Assembly (NCBI RefSeq): GCF_902833055.1
Contig: NZ_CADFEJ010000009.1
Location: 62,001-126,000, forward strand
Source of the DNA: Burkholderia territorii
Lineage (GTDB): Bacteria > Pseudomonadota > Gammaproteobacteria > Burkholderiales > Burkholderiaceae
Reading direction: 5' to 3'
Length of the DNA: 64,000 nucleotides
Below, in pieces: positions 8,862 through 19,484 of the stretch (positions are counted from its first letter, which is position 1; every line of letters starts with the position of its first letter). The position numbers and the translations under genes are program-made. The notes under the pieces are model-generated. The model was not told the origin of the DNA. It worked only from the letters and a program-made list of their open reading frames with translations, and ran no database searches.

Positions 8862-9374
8862 TCAGATGGGGCGCGTATCGTCCGGGTCGACCGGGCGGCG
8901 TTGCGGCATCAGCAGCAGGTGGCTCGCGATCGGCCACAGCGCCGCCTCGACGAAGCCGTCCACCAGATAGCGCCAGCCGGGAAACGCGGCGCCCATCATC
9001 AGGCGGATCACGAACGGCACCAGTTGCGCGCCGACGAGCAGCGGCGTGACGTACAGCACCTGCACGCCGATCGGCATCCACAGCACGCGCCGGTGGATCG
9101 TGATCGCGCCGTACGAAAGCAGCGTATAGGCAAGCGCGTGCTCGCCGAGCAGCCCTGCGTCATGCACGTCCATCAGGATGCCGAGCGCGAAGGCGACGCC
9201 CATCCCGACCTTGCGCGGCTGGTGGATGTTCCAGAACAGCAGCACCAGCGCGACGAAGTCCGGCACGCCGGGCAGGCGGCCCCACGGCATCAGGTTCAGC
9301 AGGAAAGCGGCGGCGAGGCTGAAGACGATGAAGTACGGGTTGACCGGCTGCAGGATGTATTGCGGGCGGTTCAT
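8862..9374 (-). CDS. mreD: Rod shape-determining protein MreD
   Basis: 170-residue inner-membrane protein with five or six hydrophobic helices, including FIVFSLAAAFLLNLMPW and the conserved GILMDVHDAGLLGEHAL region. MreD partners MreC in the elongasome. Its start overlaps the mreC stop. About 110 bases separate it from mrdA, still co-directional. Confidence 0.94.
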   Translation of the reverse strand: MNRPQYILQPVNPYFIVFSLAAAFLLNLMPWGRLPGVPDFVALVLLFWNIHQPRKVGMGVAFALGILMDVHDAGLLGEHALAYTLLSYGAITIHRRVLWMPIGVQVLYVTPLLVGAQLVPFVIRLMMGAAFPGWRYLVDGFVEAALWPIASHLLLMPQRRPVDPDDTRPI

Positions 9375-10435
9375 CGCTGGGCTCCTGGTTGCCCGGCCGC
9401 GGGCTTCGCGGGCGCGGCGGCGGGCTTGGCCGGAGCGGCAGGGGCCGACGGCGCGGGTTTCGCGCCGGGCGCCTTCGCGTCCGCCTTTTCGGTCTTGTCG
9501 GCCTTTTCGCTCTTGTCGCTCTTTGCAGCGGCCTTGGCGCCTTTCTTGCCCTTCGCGTTTTTCTCGGCGGCCGGGTCGGGCTCGGCCGGGCGCGGCGGGG
9601 CGTCGTTCTGATAGTGCAGCACGAGCATCTGGCGCGCGCCGCGCACCGCGGCGACCGGCGCGCAGGTGACGCGGGCGAACGCGGTATCGGCGAGCTTGTC
9701 GACGCGCACGACCTTCGCGACCGGCAGGCCCGGCGGGTACACGCCGTCGAGGCCGCTCGTGACGAGTTCGTCGCCGGCGACGAGATCCGAGCTCGTCGGC
9801 ACGAAGCGCAGGTCGAGCGAATCGCCCTTCGGCGTGCCGTAGATCACGCTGCGCAGGCCGGTGCGCAGCACCTGCACCGGAATCGCGAGATCGCGGTCGG
9901 TGATCAGCGTGACTTCGGCCTGCAGCGGGAACACGCGCGTGATCTGGCCGACCACGCCGTCCTCGCTGACGACCGGCGCGCCGTTCTGGATGCCCTGCTG
10001 CGAACCTTGCCCGATCACGATCTTCTGCGTGAACGGGTCGCTCGTGTCGTACTGGATCTCGACGGGCGTCGATTGCGTCGCAATGTGCTGGCGCAGCTCG
10101 AGCACCGCGCGCAGGTGCATGTTTTCCTGCGTGAGCACCGCGGCCTGGTTGGCCTGCGTCGACAGCTGCAGGTTGCGCTTGCGCAGCGCGTCGTTCTCGT
10201 GGCGCAGCGAAGCGCCCGTGACGGCGATGTCGGCCGCGCCCATGAACAGGTCGCGCGGCACGAGTGCCGCGCGCTGCAGCGGATACAGCACGGTGCCGAG
10301 CACGCCGCGGACGATTTCGAGCGTGCTGAAGCGCGCGTCCGACACGAGCAGCGCGATGGCGAGGGCGACGAAGAAGATGAGCCGCGCGAGCGCGGGCGGA
10401 CCTTGCTTGAAGAGGGGCGGCGGACTGTATTCCAT
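9371..10435 (-). CDS. mreC: Rod shape-determining protein MreC
   Basis: 354 residues. One N-terminal membrane helix (ARLIFFVALAIALLVSD), a coiled coil around residues 75-110, and the periplasmic beta-barrel domain (DGVVGQITRV...LITDRDLAIPVQV...TSGLDGVYPPGLPVAKV). MreC bridges MreB to PBP2/RodA. The final ~80 residues are a Lys/Ala/Pro-rich tail (KGKKGAKAAAKSDKSEKADK), probably disordered and periplasmic. The stop overlaps the mreD start. Confidence 0.95.
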   Translation of the reverse strand: MEYSPPPLFKQGPPALARLIFFVALAIALLVSDARFSTLEIVRGVLGTVLYPLQRAALVPRDLFMGAADIAVTGASLRHENDALRKRNLQLSTQANQAAVLTQENMHLRAVLELRQHIATQSTPVEIQYDTSDPFTQKIVIGQGSQQGIQNGAPVVSEDGVVGQITRVFPLQAEVTLITDRDLAIPVQVLRTGLRSVIYGTPKGDSLDLRFVPTSSDLVAGDELVTSGLDGVYPPGLPVAKVVRVDKLADTAFARVTCAPVAAVRGARQMLVLHYQNDAPPRPAEPDPAAEKNAKGKKGAKAAAKSDKSEKADKTEKADAKAPGAKPAPSAPAAPAKPAAAPAKPAAGQPGAQR

Positions 10436-10562
10436 GGTCGGCGCCGGGCGCGTGGGATCGGTTAAATAATGCTCAGACGCGCAAACGGCGTGGCGGTTCG
10501 TTCTGAACGAGCGATCCGGCCACGCCGCGGGTGCGTCATATCAAACGGGACTGCTCAGGCGA

Positions 10563-11606
<1,044 letters not shown>

Positions 11607-11972
11607 TCAGAATCCTGTTTCGCTCTGGGCCGGCCCTGCATAGCGAACGCTGAGGGCGGCAGCGGAAAAAATAACAGCCTCGGGAAGCGTGGCGGAAGCG
11701 GCCGCCGCGGCGCACGAAGCTGCGAGTGATGTCTACCGGGGATCGCACGAAGCACGCACGGCTTGCCGAAGCGGGCGAAACGGTGCGGGAAAAGGCTGCC
11801 GGGTTTGGGTCGAACGCGTAATGATACCTTATAATTTCGCGGTATTTGAATCGAAACGGGCGGTATTTTTGCCGCTTCGGCCCCGATTTTTGAGGGTGGG
11901 ATCGCACCCTCCAACCCCCCGCCGCAGCGCTGCTTTCGATGCGCTGCGCAGCCTTGTTTTTCCGGTGATCGC
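11607..11972. promoter_or_regulatory. Divergent promoter region between mreB and gatC
   Basis: No gene supported. A perfect TATAAT lies at 11830-11835, with TTGGGT at 11805-11810 as a loose -35 (19-base spacer), pointing toward gatC. The AT-rich patch around 11820-11880 could also hold the mreB promoter on the other strand. Assignment is by motif only. Confidence 0.45.
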
Positions 11973-12272
11973 ATGGCCCTGACCCTGACCGATGTGAAAC
12001 GCATCGCGCACCTGGCGCGACTCGAAATGGCCGACGCCGACGCCGAGCATACGCTCGGCCAGCTCAATGAATTCTTCGGCCTCGTCGAGCAGATGCAGGC
12101 GGTCGACACCGCCGGCATCGCGCCGCTCGCCCACCCGATCGAACAGATCCAGGAAGTCGCGCAGCGCCTGCGCGACGACGCCGTGACGGAAGTCGTCAAT
12201 CGCGACGACAACCAGCGTCCGGCGCCGGCCGTCCAGGACGGCCTCTATCTCGTGCCGAAGGTGATCGAGTAA
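11973..12272 (+). CDS. gatC: Asp-tRNA(Asn)/Glu-tRNA(Gln) amidotransferase subunit C
   Basis: 99 residues, usual GatC length. The N-terminal helix [19 protein letters not shown] and the C-terminal [19 protein letters not shown] are family hallmarks. GatC clamps GatA to GatB; the complex amidates Glu-tRNA(Gln) and/or Asp-tRNA(Asn). First gene of gatCAB. Confidence 0.96.
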   Translation: MALTLTDVKRIAHLARLEMADADAEHTLGQLNEFFGLVEQMQAVDTAGIAPLAHPIEQIQEVAQRLRDDAVTEVVNRDDNQRPAPAVQDGLYLVPKVIE

Positions 12273-12337
12273 GCATTCGATGACAAGCGCGCCGCCTTCG
12301 CGCCGCGCGCCACCCAGAATTCCCAGGAAAACACTCA

Positions 12338-13828
12338 ATGCACGCAAAAAGCCTGACCGAACTGCGCGCCGCGCTCGCCGCCAAGGAATGCTCGGCCGTC
12401 GAGCTCGCGCAGCTCTACCTGAAACGGATCGACGCGGCCCGCGACCTGAACGCGTTCGTCCACGTCGACGCCGACCTCACCCTCGCGCAGGCGAAGGCCG
12501 CCGACGCCGAGCTCGCGCGCGGCGCGGGCGGCGCGCTGACCGGCCTGCCGATCGCGCACAAGGACGTGTTCGTCACGCGCGGCTGGCGCTCGACCGCCGG
12601 CTCGAAGATGCTCGCGAACTACGAGAGCCCGTTCGATGCGACCGTCGTGGCCCGCCTGCAGGCGGCCGGCATGGTCACGCTCGGCAAGACCAACATGGAC
12701 GAGTTCGCGATGGGCTCGTCCAACGAGAATTCGGCGTTCGGCGCCGTGAAGAACCCGTGGGACACGAACGCCGTGCCGGGCGGCAGCTCGGGCGGCAGCT
12801 CGGCGGCGGTCGCCGCGCGCCTCGCGCCGGCCGCGACCGGCACCGACACCGGCGGCTCGATCCGCCAGCCCGCGTCGTTCGCGGGCGTGACGGGCATCAA
12901 GCCGACCTACGGCCGCGTGTCGCGCTACGGGATGATCGCGTTCGCGTCTTCGCTCGACCAGGGCGGCCCGATGGCGCAGAGCGCGTCCGACTGCGCGCTG
13001 CTGCTCAACGCGATGGCCGGCTTCGACGAGCGCGATTCCACGAGCCTCGAGCGCGACGACGAAGACTTCACGCGCCACCTCGGCCAGCCGTGGGCGCCGG
13101 GCAACGATGCGGGCAAGCCGCTCGCGGGCCTGCGCATCGGCCTGCCGAACGAATACTTCGGCGACGGCCTCGCCGACGACGTGCGCGCGTCGATCGACGC
13201 GGCGCTCAAGCAGTACGAGGCGCTCGGCGCGACGCTCGTGCCCGTGTCGCTGCCGAAGACGGAACTGTCGATCCCCGTGTATTACGTGATCGCGCCGGCC
13301 GAGGCGTCGTCGAACCTGTCGCGTTTCGACGGCGTGCGCTTCGGCCACCGCGCCGCGCAGTACGGCGATCTGCTCGACATGTACAAGAAGTCGCGCGCCG
13401 AAGGCTTCGGCCCCGAGGTGAAGCGCCGGATTCTCGTCGGCACCTACGTGCTGTCGCACGGTTACTACGATGCGTACTACCTGCAGGCGCAGAAGATCCG
13501 CCGCATCATCGCGAACGATTTCCAGGAAGCGTTCAAGTCCTGCGACGTGATCATGGGCCCGGCGTCGCCGACGGTCGCATGGGACCTCGGCGCGAAGGGC
13601 GACGATCCGGTGCAGATGTATCTCGCGGACATCTACACGCTGTCGGTGAGCCTCGCGGGCCTGCCCGGCATGAGCGTGCCGTGCGGCTTCGGCGCCGGCG
13701 CGAACGCGAAGCGCCCGGTCGGTCTGCAGATCATCGGCAACTATTTCAACGAAGCCCGGATGCTGCAGGTCGCCGACGCGTTCCAGCGCGCGACCGACTG
13801 GCACAAGCAAGTTCCGGCGGGGGTGTAA
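12338..13828 (+). CDS. gatA: Asp-tRNA(Asn)/Glu-tRNA(Gln) amidotransferase subunit A
   Basis: 496 residues of the amidase-signature family. It supplies ammonia from glutamine. The Ser-cisSer-Lys triad is visible: Lys in IAHKDVFV, cis-Ser in [13 protein letters not shown], and the nucleophile Ser in [13 protein letters not shown]. It sits 65 bases after gatC and 4 bases before gatB. Confidence 0.97.
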   Translation: MHAKSLTELRAALAAKECSAVELAQLYLKRIDAARDLNAFVHVDADLTLAQAKAADAELARGAGGALTGLPIAHKDVFVTRGWRSTAGSKMLANYESPFDATVVARLQAAGMVTLGKTNMDEFAMGSSNENSAFGAVKNPWDTNAVPGGSSGGSSAAVAARLAPAATGTDTGGSIRQPASFAGVTGIKPTYGRVSRYGMIAFASSLDQGGPMAQSASDCALLLNAMAGFDERDSTSLERDDEDFTRHLGQPWAPGNDAGKPLAGLRIGLPNEYFGDGLADDVRASIDAALKQYEALGATLVPVSLPKTELSIPVYYVIAPAEASSNLSRFDGVRFGHRAAQYGDLLDMYKKSRAEGFGPEVKRRILVGTYVLSHGYYDAYYLQAQKIRRIIANDFQEAFKSCDVIMGPASPTVAWDLGAKGDDPVQMYLADIYTLSVSLAGLPGMSVPCGFGAGANAKRPVGLQIIGNYFNEARMLQVADAFQRATDWHKQVPAGV

Positions 13829-13832
13829 GCAT

Positions 13833-15305
13833 ATGACTCAATGGGAAGTCGTCATCGGTCTCGAGACGCACGCGCAACTGTCGACCGTCTCGAAGATTTT
13901 CTCCGGCGCGTCGACGCAGTTCGGCGCCGAGCCGAACACGCAGGCCTGCCCGGTCGACCTGGCGCTGCCGGGCGTGTTGCCGGTGCTCAACCGCGGCGCG
14001 GTCGAGCGTGCGATCCGCTTCGGCCTCGCGATCGGCTCGACCATCGCGCCGCGCAGCATCTTCGCGCGCAAGAATTATTTCTACCCCGATCTGCCGAAGG
14101 GTTATCAGATCAGCCAGTACGAGATCCCGGTCGTGCAGGGCGGCCAGATCACGATCCAGGTGCCCGCCAACGAAAAGGCCGGCAAGCAGGCGTACGAGAA
14201 GACCATCAACCTGACCCGCGCGCACCTCGAGGAAGATGCAGGCAAGTCGCTGCATGAAGACTTCGCCGGGATGACGGGCATCGACCTGAACCGTGCGGGC
14301 ACGCCGCTGCTCGAGATCGTCACCGAGCCGGAAATGCGCAGCGCGGCCGAGGCGGTTGCCTACGCGAAGGCGCTGCATGCGCTCGTCGTGTGGCTCGGCA
14401 TCTGCGACGGCAACATGCAGGAAGGCTCGTTCCGCTGCGATGCGAACGTGTCGGTGCGCCCGGTGGGCCAGGAAAAGTTCGGCACGCGCGCCGAGATCAA
14501 GAACCTGAACTCGTTCCGGTTCCTCGAGGAAGCGATCAACTACGAAGTGCGCCGCCAGATCGAGCTGATCGAGGACGGCGGCGAAGTCGTGCAGGAAACG
14601 CGCCTGTACGATCCGGACAAGCGCGAGACGCGCTCGATGCGCAGCAAGGAAGACGCGCACGACTACCGCTACTTCCCCGACCCCGACCTGATGCCGCTCG
14701 TGATCGGCCGCGACTGGGTCGAGCGCGTGCAGGCCGGAATGCCCGAGCTGCCGGCCGCGATGCAGCAGCGTTTCGTCGAGCAGTACGGCGTGTCCGCGTA
14801 CGACGCGGGCGTGCTGACGTCGAGCAAGGCGATGGCCGCGTACTTCGAGGCCGTGGTCGCGAAGGCCGGCGCGGCGAACGCGAAGATCGCCGCGAACTGG
14901 CTGATGGGCGACGTGTCGTCGCAGCTGAATCGCGACGGCATCGAGATCGACGCGATTCCGGTCTCGGCCGCGCAGCTCGCGCTGCTGCTGCAGCGCATCG
15001 CCGACGGCACGATCTCGAACAAGATCGCGAAGGAAATCTTCGCGACGATCTGGGACGAGAAGGCGACCGACGAAGCGGCGGCCGACCGCATCATCGACGC
15101 GAAGGGCCTGAAGCAGATCTCCGACACCGGCGCGCTGGAAGCGATCATCGACGAGGTGCTCGCGGCGAACGCGAAGTCGGTCGAGGAATTCCGCGCGGGC
15201 AAGGAAAAGGCGTTCAACGCGCTGATCGGCCAGGCGATGAAGGCGACCAAGGGCAAGGCCAATCCGCAGCAGGTCAACGAGCTGCTGAAGAAGAAGCTCG
15301 GCTGA
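13833..15305 (+). CDS. gatB: Asp-tRNA(Asn)/Glu-tRNA(Gln) amidotransferase subunit B
   Basis: 490 residues. GatB binds the mischarged tRNA and activates its acyl group with ATP. The N-terminal catalytic half begins [13 protein letters not shown] and contains [15 protein letters not shown]; the C-terminal helical/YqeY part ends [21 protein letters not shown] terminator follows at 15334. Confidence 0.97.
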   Translation: MTQWEVVIGLETHAQLSTVSKIFSGASTQFGAEPNTQACPVDLALPGVLPVLNRGAVERAIRFGLAIGSTIAPRSIFARKNYFYPDLPKGYQISQYEIPVVQGGQITIQVPANEKAGKQAYEKTINLTRAHLEEDAGKSLHEDFAGMTGIDLNRAGTPLLEIVTEPEMRSAAEAVAYAKALHALVVWLGICDGNMQEGSFRCDANVSVRPVGQEKFGTRAEIKNLNSFRFLEEAINYEVRRQIELIEDGGEVVQETRLYDPDKRETRSMRSKEDAHDYRYFPDPDLMPLVIGRDWVERVQAGMPELPAAMQQRFVEQYGVSAYDAGVLTSSKAMAAYFEAVVAKAGAANAKIAANWLMGDVSSQLNRDGIEIDAIPVSAAQLALLLQRIADGTISNKIAKEIFATIWDEKATDEAAADRIIDAKGLKQISDTGALEAIIDEVLAANAKSVEEFRAGKEKAFNALIGQAMKATKGKANPQQVNELLKKKLG

Positions 15306-15333
15306 GCATGGCCGCGCGCCTGAACCGCGCCTG

Positions 15334-15377
15334 ACGACGGGCCGCCGCCGAACCTGTTCGGGGCGGCCCGTCGTTTT
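15334..15377 (+). terminator. Terminator of the gatCAB operon
   Basis: ACGACGGGCCGCC (15334-15346) pairs with GGCGGCCCGTCGT (15362-15374), followed by a short T run. Confidence 0.85.
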
Positions 15378-15431
15378 GCTGCATGCGTTATCGTGTGCGC
15401 GTATGCGTCGCACCGTCCAACGGAGGAACGA

Positions 15432-16271
15432 ATGGCGAAACAACCGTCGCTCGACGATTTCCGCGTGCCGTACAGCACGCGCGAGAAGGAAGCCGCCGCA
15501 TTCTCGCTCGATGCGTTCGATCCGGCCGCGAAGCCGTTCTCGTCGGGGTCGAAGGAGGCCGACCGCGAACGGCTGTCGGCCGTGTCGACCGAGCTCGACG
15601 TCCAGCAGGAACGTTTGCACACGCAGCAGAAGAAGCGTGTGCTGCTCGTGCTGCAGGGGATGGACACCAGCGGCAAGGACGGCACCGTGCGCGCGGTGTT
15701 CCGCGAGGTCGACCCGCTCGGCCTGCGCGTCGTGTCGTTCAAGGCGCCGACGCCGATCGAGGCCATGCACGACTTCCTGTGGCGCGTGCATCTGCAGGTG
15801 CCGGCCGCGGGCGAGCTGGCGATCTTCAACCGCAGCCACTATGAGGACGTGCTTGTGCCACGCGTGCTCGGCGCGATCGACGGCAAGGAATGCGAGCGCC
15901 GCTACCGGCAGATCCGCGATTTCGAGACGATGCTGTTCGAGAACGGCACGACGATCGTCAAGTGCTTCCTGCACATCTCGAAGGACGAGCAGCGCGAGCG
16001 GCTGCAGGCGCGCATCGACGATCCGACCAAGCACTGGAAATTCGACATCGCCGATCTCGACGCGCGCAAGCACTGGGACGCGTACCAGTCCGCCTACCGC
16101 GACGCGCTCGCCGCGACGTCGGCCGAGCATGCGCCGTGGTACGTGATTCCGGCGAACTCGAAGACGCATCGCAACGTGATGATCGCCGAGCTGCTGCTGC
16201 GCACGATGACCGACATGAAGCTCGAATTCCCGCCGGCGAAGCCCGAACTCGAGGGCGTGAAGATCCGCTAG
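15432..16271 (+). CDS. PPK2-family polyphosphate:nucleotide phosphotransferase
   Basis: 279 residues from the ATG with GGAGG seven bases upstream; the frame is open to 15393 but without a better start. The Walker A-like GMDTSGKDGTV near residue 75 and the lid-side NRSHYEDVLVPRV near 135 are PPK2 signatures. These enzymes use polyphosphate to phosphorylate nucleotides, or the reverse, in the cytosol. The single-domain size fits the polyphosphate:nucleotide phosphotransferase subgroup; AMP versus ADP preference cannot be read from sequence alone. Confidence 0.9.
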   Translation: MAKQPSLDDFRVPYSTREKEAAAFSLDAFDPAAKPFSSGSKEADRERLSAVSTELDVQQERLHTQQKKRVLLVLQGMDTSGKDGTVRAVFREVDPLGLRVVSFKAPTPIEAMHDFLWRVHLQVPAAGELAIFNRSHYEDVLVPRVLGAIDGKECERRYRQIRDFETMLFENGTTIVKCFLHISKDEQRERLQARIDDPTKHWKFDIADLDARKHWDAYQSAYRDALAATSAEHAPWYVIPANSKTHRNVMIAELLLRTMTDMKLEFPPAKPELEGVKIR

Positions 16272-16325
16272 ACCGCGATCGTGCAAGAACATCGAACAGA
16301 ACAGAACTGAACAACGGAACCCGAC

Positions 16326-17099
16326 ATGATGCGAGTGATTACCGCCAACCTGAACGGCATCCGCTCCGCCGCGAAGAAGGGCTTTTTCGAGTGGCTCGGC
16401 GAACAGAACGCCGATTGCGTGTGCGTGCAGGAAATCAAGGTTTCGGCCGACGACCTGCCGGCCGAATTCGTGGAGCCGCACGGCTTCAGGAGCTATTTCC
16501 ACCACGCCGAGAAGAAGGGCTACAGCGGTGCGGGCGTGTACAGCCGCCACGAGCCCGATGACGTGATCATCGGCTTCGGCAGCAGCGAATTCGACCCCGA
16601 AGGGCGCTACGTCGAGGCGCGCTACGGCAAGCTGTCGATCGTGTCGGTGTACGTGCCGTCCGGCTCGAGCGGCGAAGAGCGCCAGCAGGCGAAGTACCGC
16701 TTCATGGACGAATTCATGCCGCATCTTGCCGAGCTGAAGAAGAAGCGCGAGGTGATCCTGTGCGGCGACGTGAACATCGTCCACAAGGAAATCGACATCA
16801 AGAACTGGAAGAGCAACCAGAAGAACTCGGGCTGCCTGCCCGAAGAGCGTGCGTGGCTCACGCAGCTGTTCGACGATGTCGGCTACGTCGACGTGTTCCG
16901 CACGCTCGATCCGCGCCCCGAGCAATACACGTGGTGGAGCAACCGCGGCCAGGCATACGCGAAGAACGTCGGGTGGCGGATCGATTACCAGATTGCGACG
17001 CCGGGCGTGGCCGCCACCGCGAAGCGCACGTCGATTTTCAAGGACATCAAGTTCAGCGATCACGCGCCGCTGACGGTGGATTACGACTACAAGAAGTGA
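16326..17099 (+). CDS. xth: Exodeoxyribonuclease III
   Basis: 257 residues of the exonuclease III/AP endonuclease fold, acting in base-excision repair. Visible active-site segments are ITANLNGIRSA, the metal-binding CVQEIKVSADD, CGDVNIVHKEIDIKN, WWSNRGQAYAKNVGWRIDY and the catalytic end FSDHAPLTVDYD. Two in-frame ATGs (16326, 16329) are adjacent; either is possible. Confidence 0.96.
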   Translation: MMRVITANLNGIRSAAKKGFFEWLGEQNADCVCVQEIKVSADDLPAEFVEPHGFRSYFHHAEKKGYSGAGVYSRHEPDDVIIGFGSSEFDPEGRYVEARYGKLSIVSVYVPSGSSGEERQQAKYRFMDEFMPHLAELKKKREVILCGDVNIVHKEIDIKNWKSNQKNSGCLPEERAWLTQLFDDVGYVDVFRTLDPRPEQYTWWSNRGQAYAKNVGWRIDYQIATPGVAATAKRTSIFKDIKFSDHAPLTVDYDYKK

Positions 17100-17154
17100 T
17101 CGCCGGCGCCGCGCCGCGCGCGTGGCAGTCGAGCCGTCCGGTCGCCGGATGCAG

Positions 17155-17188
17155 AACGGGCCGCATGTCGAACATGCGGCCCGTTTTT
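17155..17188. terminator. Terminator between xth and the alcohol dehydrogenase gene
   Basis: AACGGGCCGCATGT (17155-17168) pairs with ACATGCGGCCCGTT (17172-17185) with a 3-nt loop and a T run. Convergent genes may share it. Confidence 0.88.
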
Positions 17189-17203
17189 CGTCTAGCGCGT
17201 CGC

Positions 17204-18256
17204 TTACTGCCTGAGCGACGCCATGTCGATCACGAACCGGTACTTCACGTCGCTCTTCAGCATCCGCTCGTAAGCCGCGTTGATCTGCTGCATCGGAATC
17301 ACTTCGATATCCGACGTGATGCCGTGCTGCGCGCAGAAGTCGAGCATTTCCTGCGTCTCGGCGATTCCACCGATCAGCGAGCCCGCGAGGCGGCGGCGCT
17401 TGAAGATCAGGTTGAACACCTGCGGCGACGGATGGTCGTGCTCCGGCGCGCCGACGAGCGTCATCGTGCCGTCGCGCTTCAGCAGGTGGAGGAACGGGTT
17501 CAGGTCGTGCTGCGCGGCGACCGTGTTCAGGATGAAGTCGAAGCTGTTCAGGTGCGCGTTCATTTGCGCTTCGTCCTTCGAGATCACCACTTCGTGCGCG
17601 CCGACGCGCTTGCCGTCCTCGATCTTCGACGGCGACGTCGTGAACAGCACGACGTGCGCGCCCATCGCGCGCGCGAGCTTCACGCCCATGTGGCCAAGCC
17701 CGCCGAGGCCGACGATCCCGACCTTCTGGCCCGGGCCGACGTTCCACTGGCGCAGCGGCGAATAGGTGGTGATGCCCGCGCACAGCAGCGGCGCGGCGCC
17801 GGCCGGGTCGAGCGTCTCGGGCACGCGCAGCACGAACGCCTCGTCGACGACGAGCTGCGTCGAATAGCCGCCGTACGTGACGTCGCCGGTCACGCGATCC
17901 TGGCCGTTGTAGGTGCCGACGAAGCCGTTCTCGCAATATTGCTCGAGGCCTTCCGCGCAGCTCGGGCAGGTGCGGCACGAATCGACGAGACAGCCGACGC
18001 CGACCAGCTCGCCGACCTTGAAGCGCGACACCTGCGGGCCGGTCGCGGTCACGCGGCCGACGATTTCGTGGCCCGGCACGACCGGGTAGATCGTGTTGCG
18101 CCATTCGTTGCGGGCCTGGTGCAGGTCCGAGTGGCAGACACCGCAGTAGAGCACCTCGATCTGGACGTCGAGGTCGCGCAGCGCGCGGCGCTGGAATTCG
18201 AACGGGGCGAGCGGCGAGCGTGCGTCGGTCGCCGCGTAAGCGTAGGTTGTGCTCAT
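17204..18256 (-). CDS. Zinc-dependent NAD(P) alcohol dehydrogenase / aldehyde reductase
   Basis: 350 residues, cinnamyl-alcohol-dehydrogenase-like (YahK type). Catalytic zinc ligands are in YCGVCHSDLH and GHEIVGRV. The structural zinc uses four Cys in CLVDSCRTCPSCAEGLEQYC. The Rossmann motif is GLGGLGHMGVKLA near residue 185. Probable role is NADPH-linked reduction of aldehydes. The chosen ATG (18256) has an AGGAGC site; an upstream in-frame extension is unlikely. It is divergent from an AraC-type regulator 229 bases away, the likely controller. Confidence 0.92.
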   Translation of the reverse strand: MSTTYAYAATDARSPLAPFEFQRRALRDLDVQIEVLYCGVCHSDLHQARNEWRNTIYPVVPGHEIVGRVTATGPQVSRFKVGELVGVGCLVDSCRTCPSCAEGLEQYCENGFVGTYNGQDRVTGDVTYGGYSTQLVVDEAFVLRVPETLDPAGAAPLLCAGITTYSPLRQWNVGPGQKVGIVGLGGLGHMGVKLARAMGAHVVLFTTSPSKIEDGKRVGAHEVVISKDEAQMNAHLNSFDFILNTVAAQHDLNPFLHLLKRDGTMTLVGAPEHDHPSPQVFNLIFKRRRLAGSLIGGIAETQEMLDFCAQHGITSDIEVIPMQQINAAYERMLKSDVKYRFVIDMASLRQ

Positions 18257-18485
18257 GCAGGGGGGCTCCTTGTCCGGGAAAACGCCCGGCGAATCAGACT
18301 GCCGCCGCGTCATGTGGCGACGCGGCGAGACAGGTGCCCATCGTAAGGAGCGGGCGACATCGGCGAAATACACGAAGGTCTCGAAGATTTGCCTATTCCT
18401 CTCGAATTGCGCGCGAACGGCCGTCAAAGTGCTTTCAAGGTGCTACATTGCAAGCCTGATTCTCTTGCCGGACCGGACGACGCCG

Positions 18486-19430
18486 ATGACCTTCCAGCCC
18501 CTTTTCGACGACTCGGGCGACCGTGTGCGGCGCCGCATGATCGAGCTGCATTCGCGCCTCGCGCCGAATGAGGGCGATACGCTGGCGGCGCTCGACGGCG
18601 TGCGCTTCATCCGCGTGAGCCGCCCCGTGCCGCGCATGCCGGTGCTGTACGAGCCGAGCATCGTCGTCGTGTGCCAGGGCCGCAAGCTCGGCTACCTCGG
18701 TGACCGCTCGTTCGTCTACGACGCGCAGCAGTATCTCGTGCTGTCGGTGCCGCTGCCGTTCGAATGCGAAACCTTCGCAAGCATCGACGAGCCGTTTCTC
18801 GCGATCTCGATCCGCGTCGATCTCGCGGTGATCGCCGAGCTCGCGATCCTGCTCGACGAGACGCTCGGTGCGGCGGTCAGCGAGCCGCACGGCGTCTATT
18901 CGACGCCGCTCGATGCGCCGCTGGCCGACGCGGTCGTGCGGCTGCTCGAAGCGCTCGCGTCGCCGCACGACACGTGCGTGCTCGGGCCGGCGATCATGCG
19001 CGAGATCGCGTACCGCGTGCTGACGGGCGCGCAGGGCGACGCGATCCGCGCGGCGCTCGCCCAGCAACATCATTTCGGCCGCATCGCGAAGGCGCTGCGG
19101 CGCATTCATGCTGACCTGAAGGCCGATCTCGACGTCGAGACGCTCGCGGGCGAGGCCGGCATGAGCCTCGCGGTGTTCCACGCGCAGTTCAAGCATGTGA
19201 CGGCGACGTCGCCGATGCAGTACGTGAAGGCAGCGCGCCTGCACCAGGCGCGGTTGATGATGGTGCAGGACGGCCTTGGGGCGGGTGCCGCCGCGGCGCG
19301 GGTCGGCTATGCGAGCGCGTCGCAGTTCAGCCGCGAGTTCAAGCGGCTGTTCGGCCGCAGCCCGGGAGACGACGTGCGCTGGATGCGCGAAAGCGGCAGC
19401 CGGCCCGTCGAGTCGGAAGCCGGCGCGTAG
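18486..19430 (+). CDS. AraC-family transcriptional regulator
   Basis: 314 residues. The N-terminal sensor half (AraC_N type) includes PSIVVVCQGRKLGYLGDRSF and PLPFECETFAS; the C-terminal ~100 residues carry two helix-turn-helix units, ending VGYASASQFSREFKRLFGRSPG. I choose the ATG at 18486, where similarity-like sequence begins; the upstream in-frame stretch runs into the opposite gene. By divergent position it probably controls the aldehyde reductase and itself; the inducer is unknown. Confidence 0.9.
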   Translation: MTFQPLFDDSGDRVRRRMIELHSRLAPNEGDTLAALDGVRFIRVSRPVPRMPVLYEPSIVVVCQGRKLGYLGDRSFVYDAQQYLVLSVPLPFECETFASIDEPFLAISIRVDLAVIAELAILLDETLGAAVSEPHGVYSTPLDAPLADAVVRLLEALASPHDTCVLGPAIMREIAYRVLTGAQGDAIRAALAQQHHFGRIAKALRRIHADLKADLDVETLAGEAGMSLAVFHAQFKHVTATSPMQYVKAARLHQARLMMVQDGLGAGAAAARVGYASASQFSREFKRLFGRSPGDDVRWMRESGSRPVESEAGA

Positions 19431-19484
19431 CGCCCGGCTTCATGTGCCGCCGATGCGCGCCTGCAAAACCGCCGAGGACGCCGC

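Noticed and set aside
13746..18104. Very long minus-strand open frame opposite gatB, ppk2 and xth
   Set aside because: It is Arg/His/Ala-rich, has no domain, and lies antisense to well-supported genes; a usual artefact of high GC.
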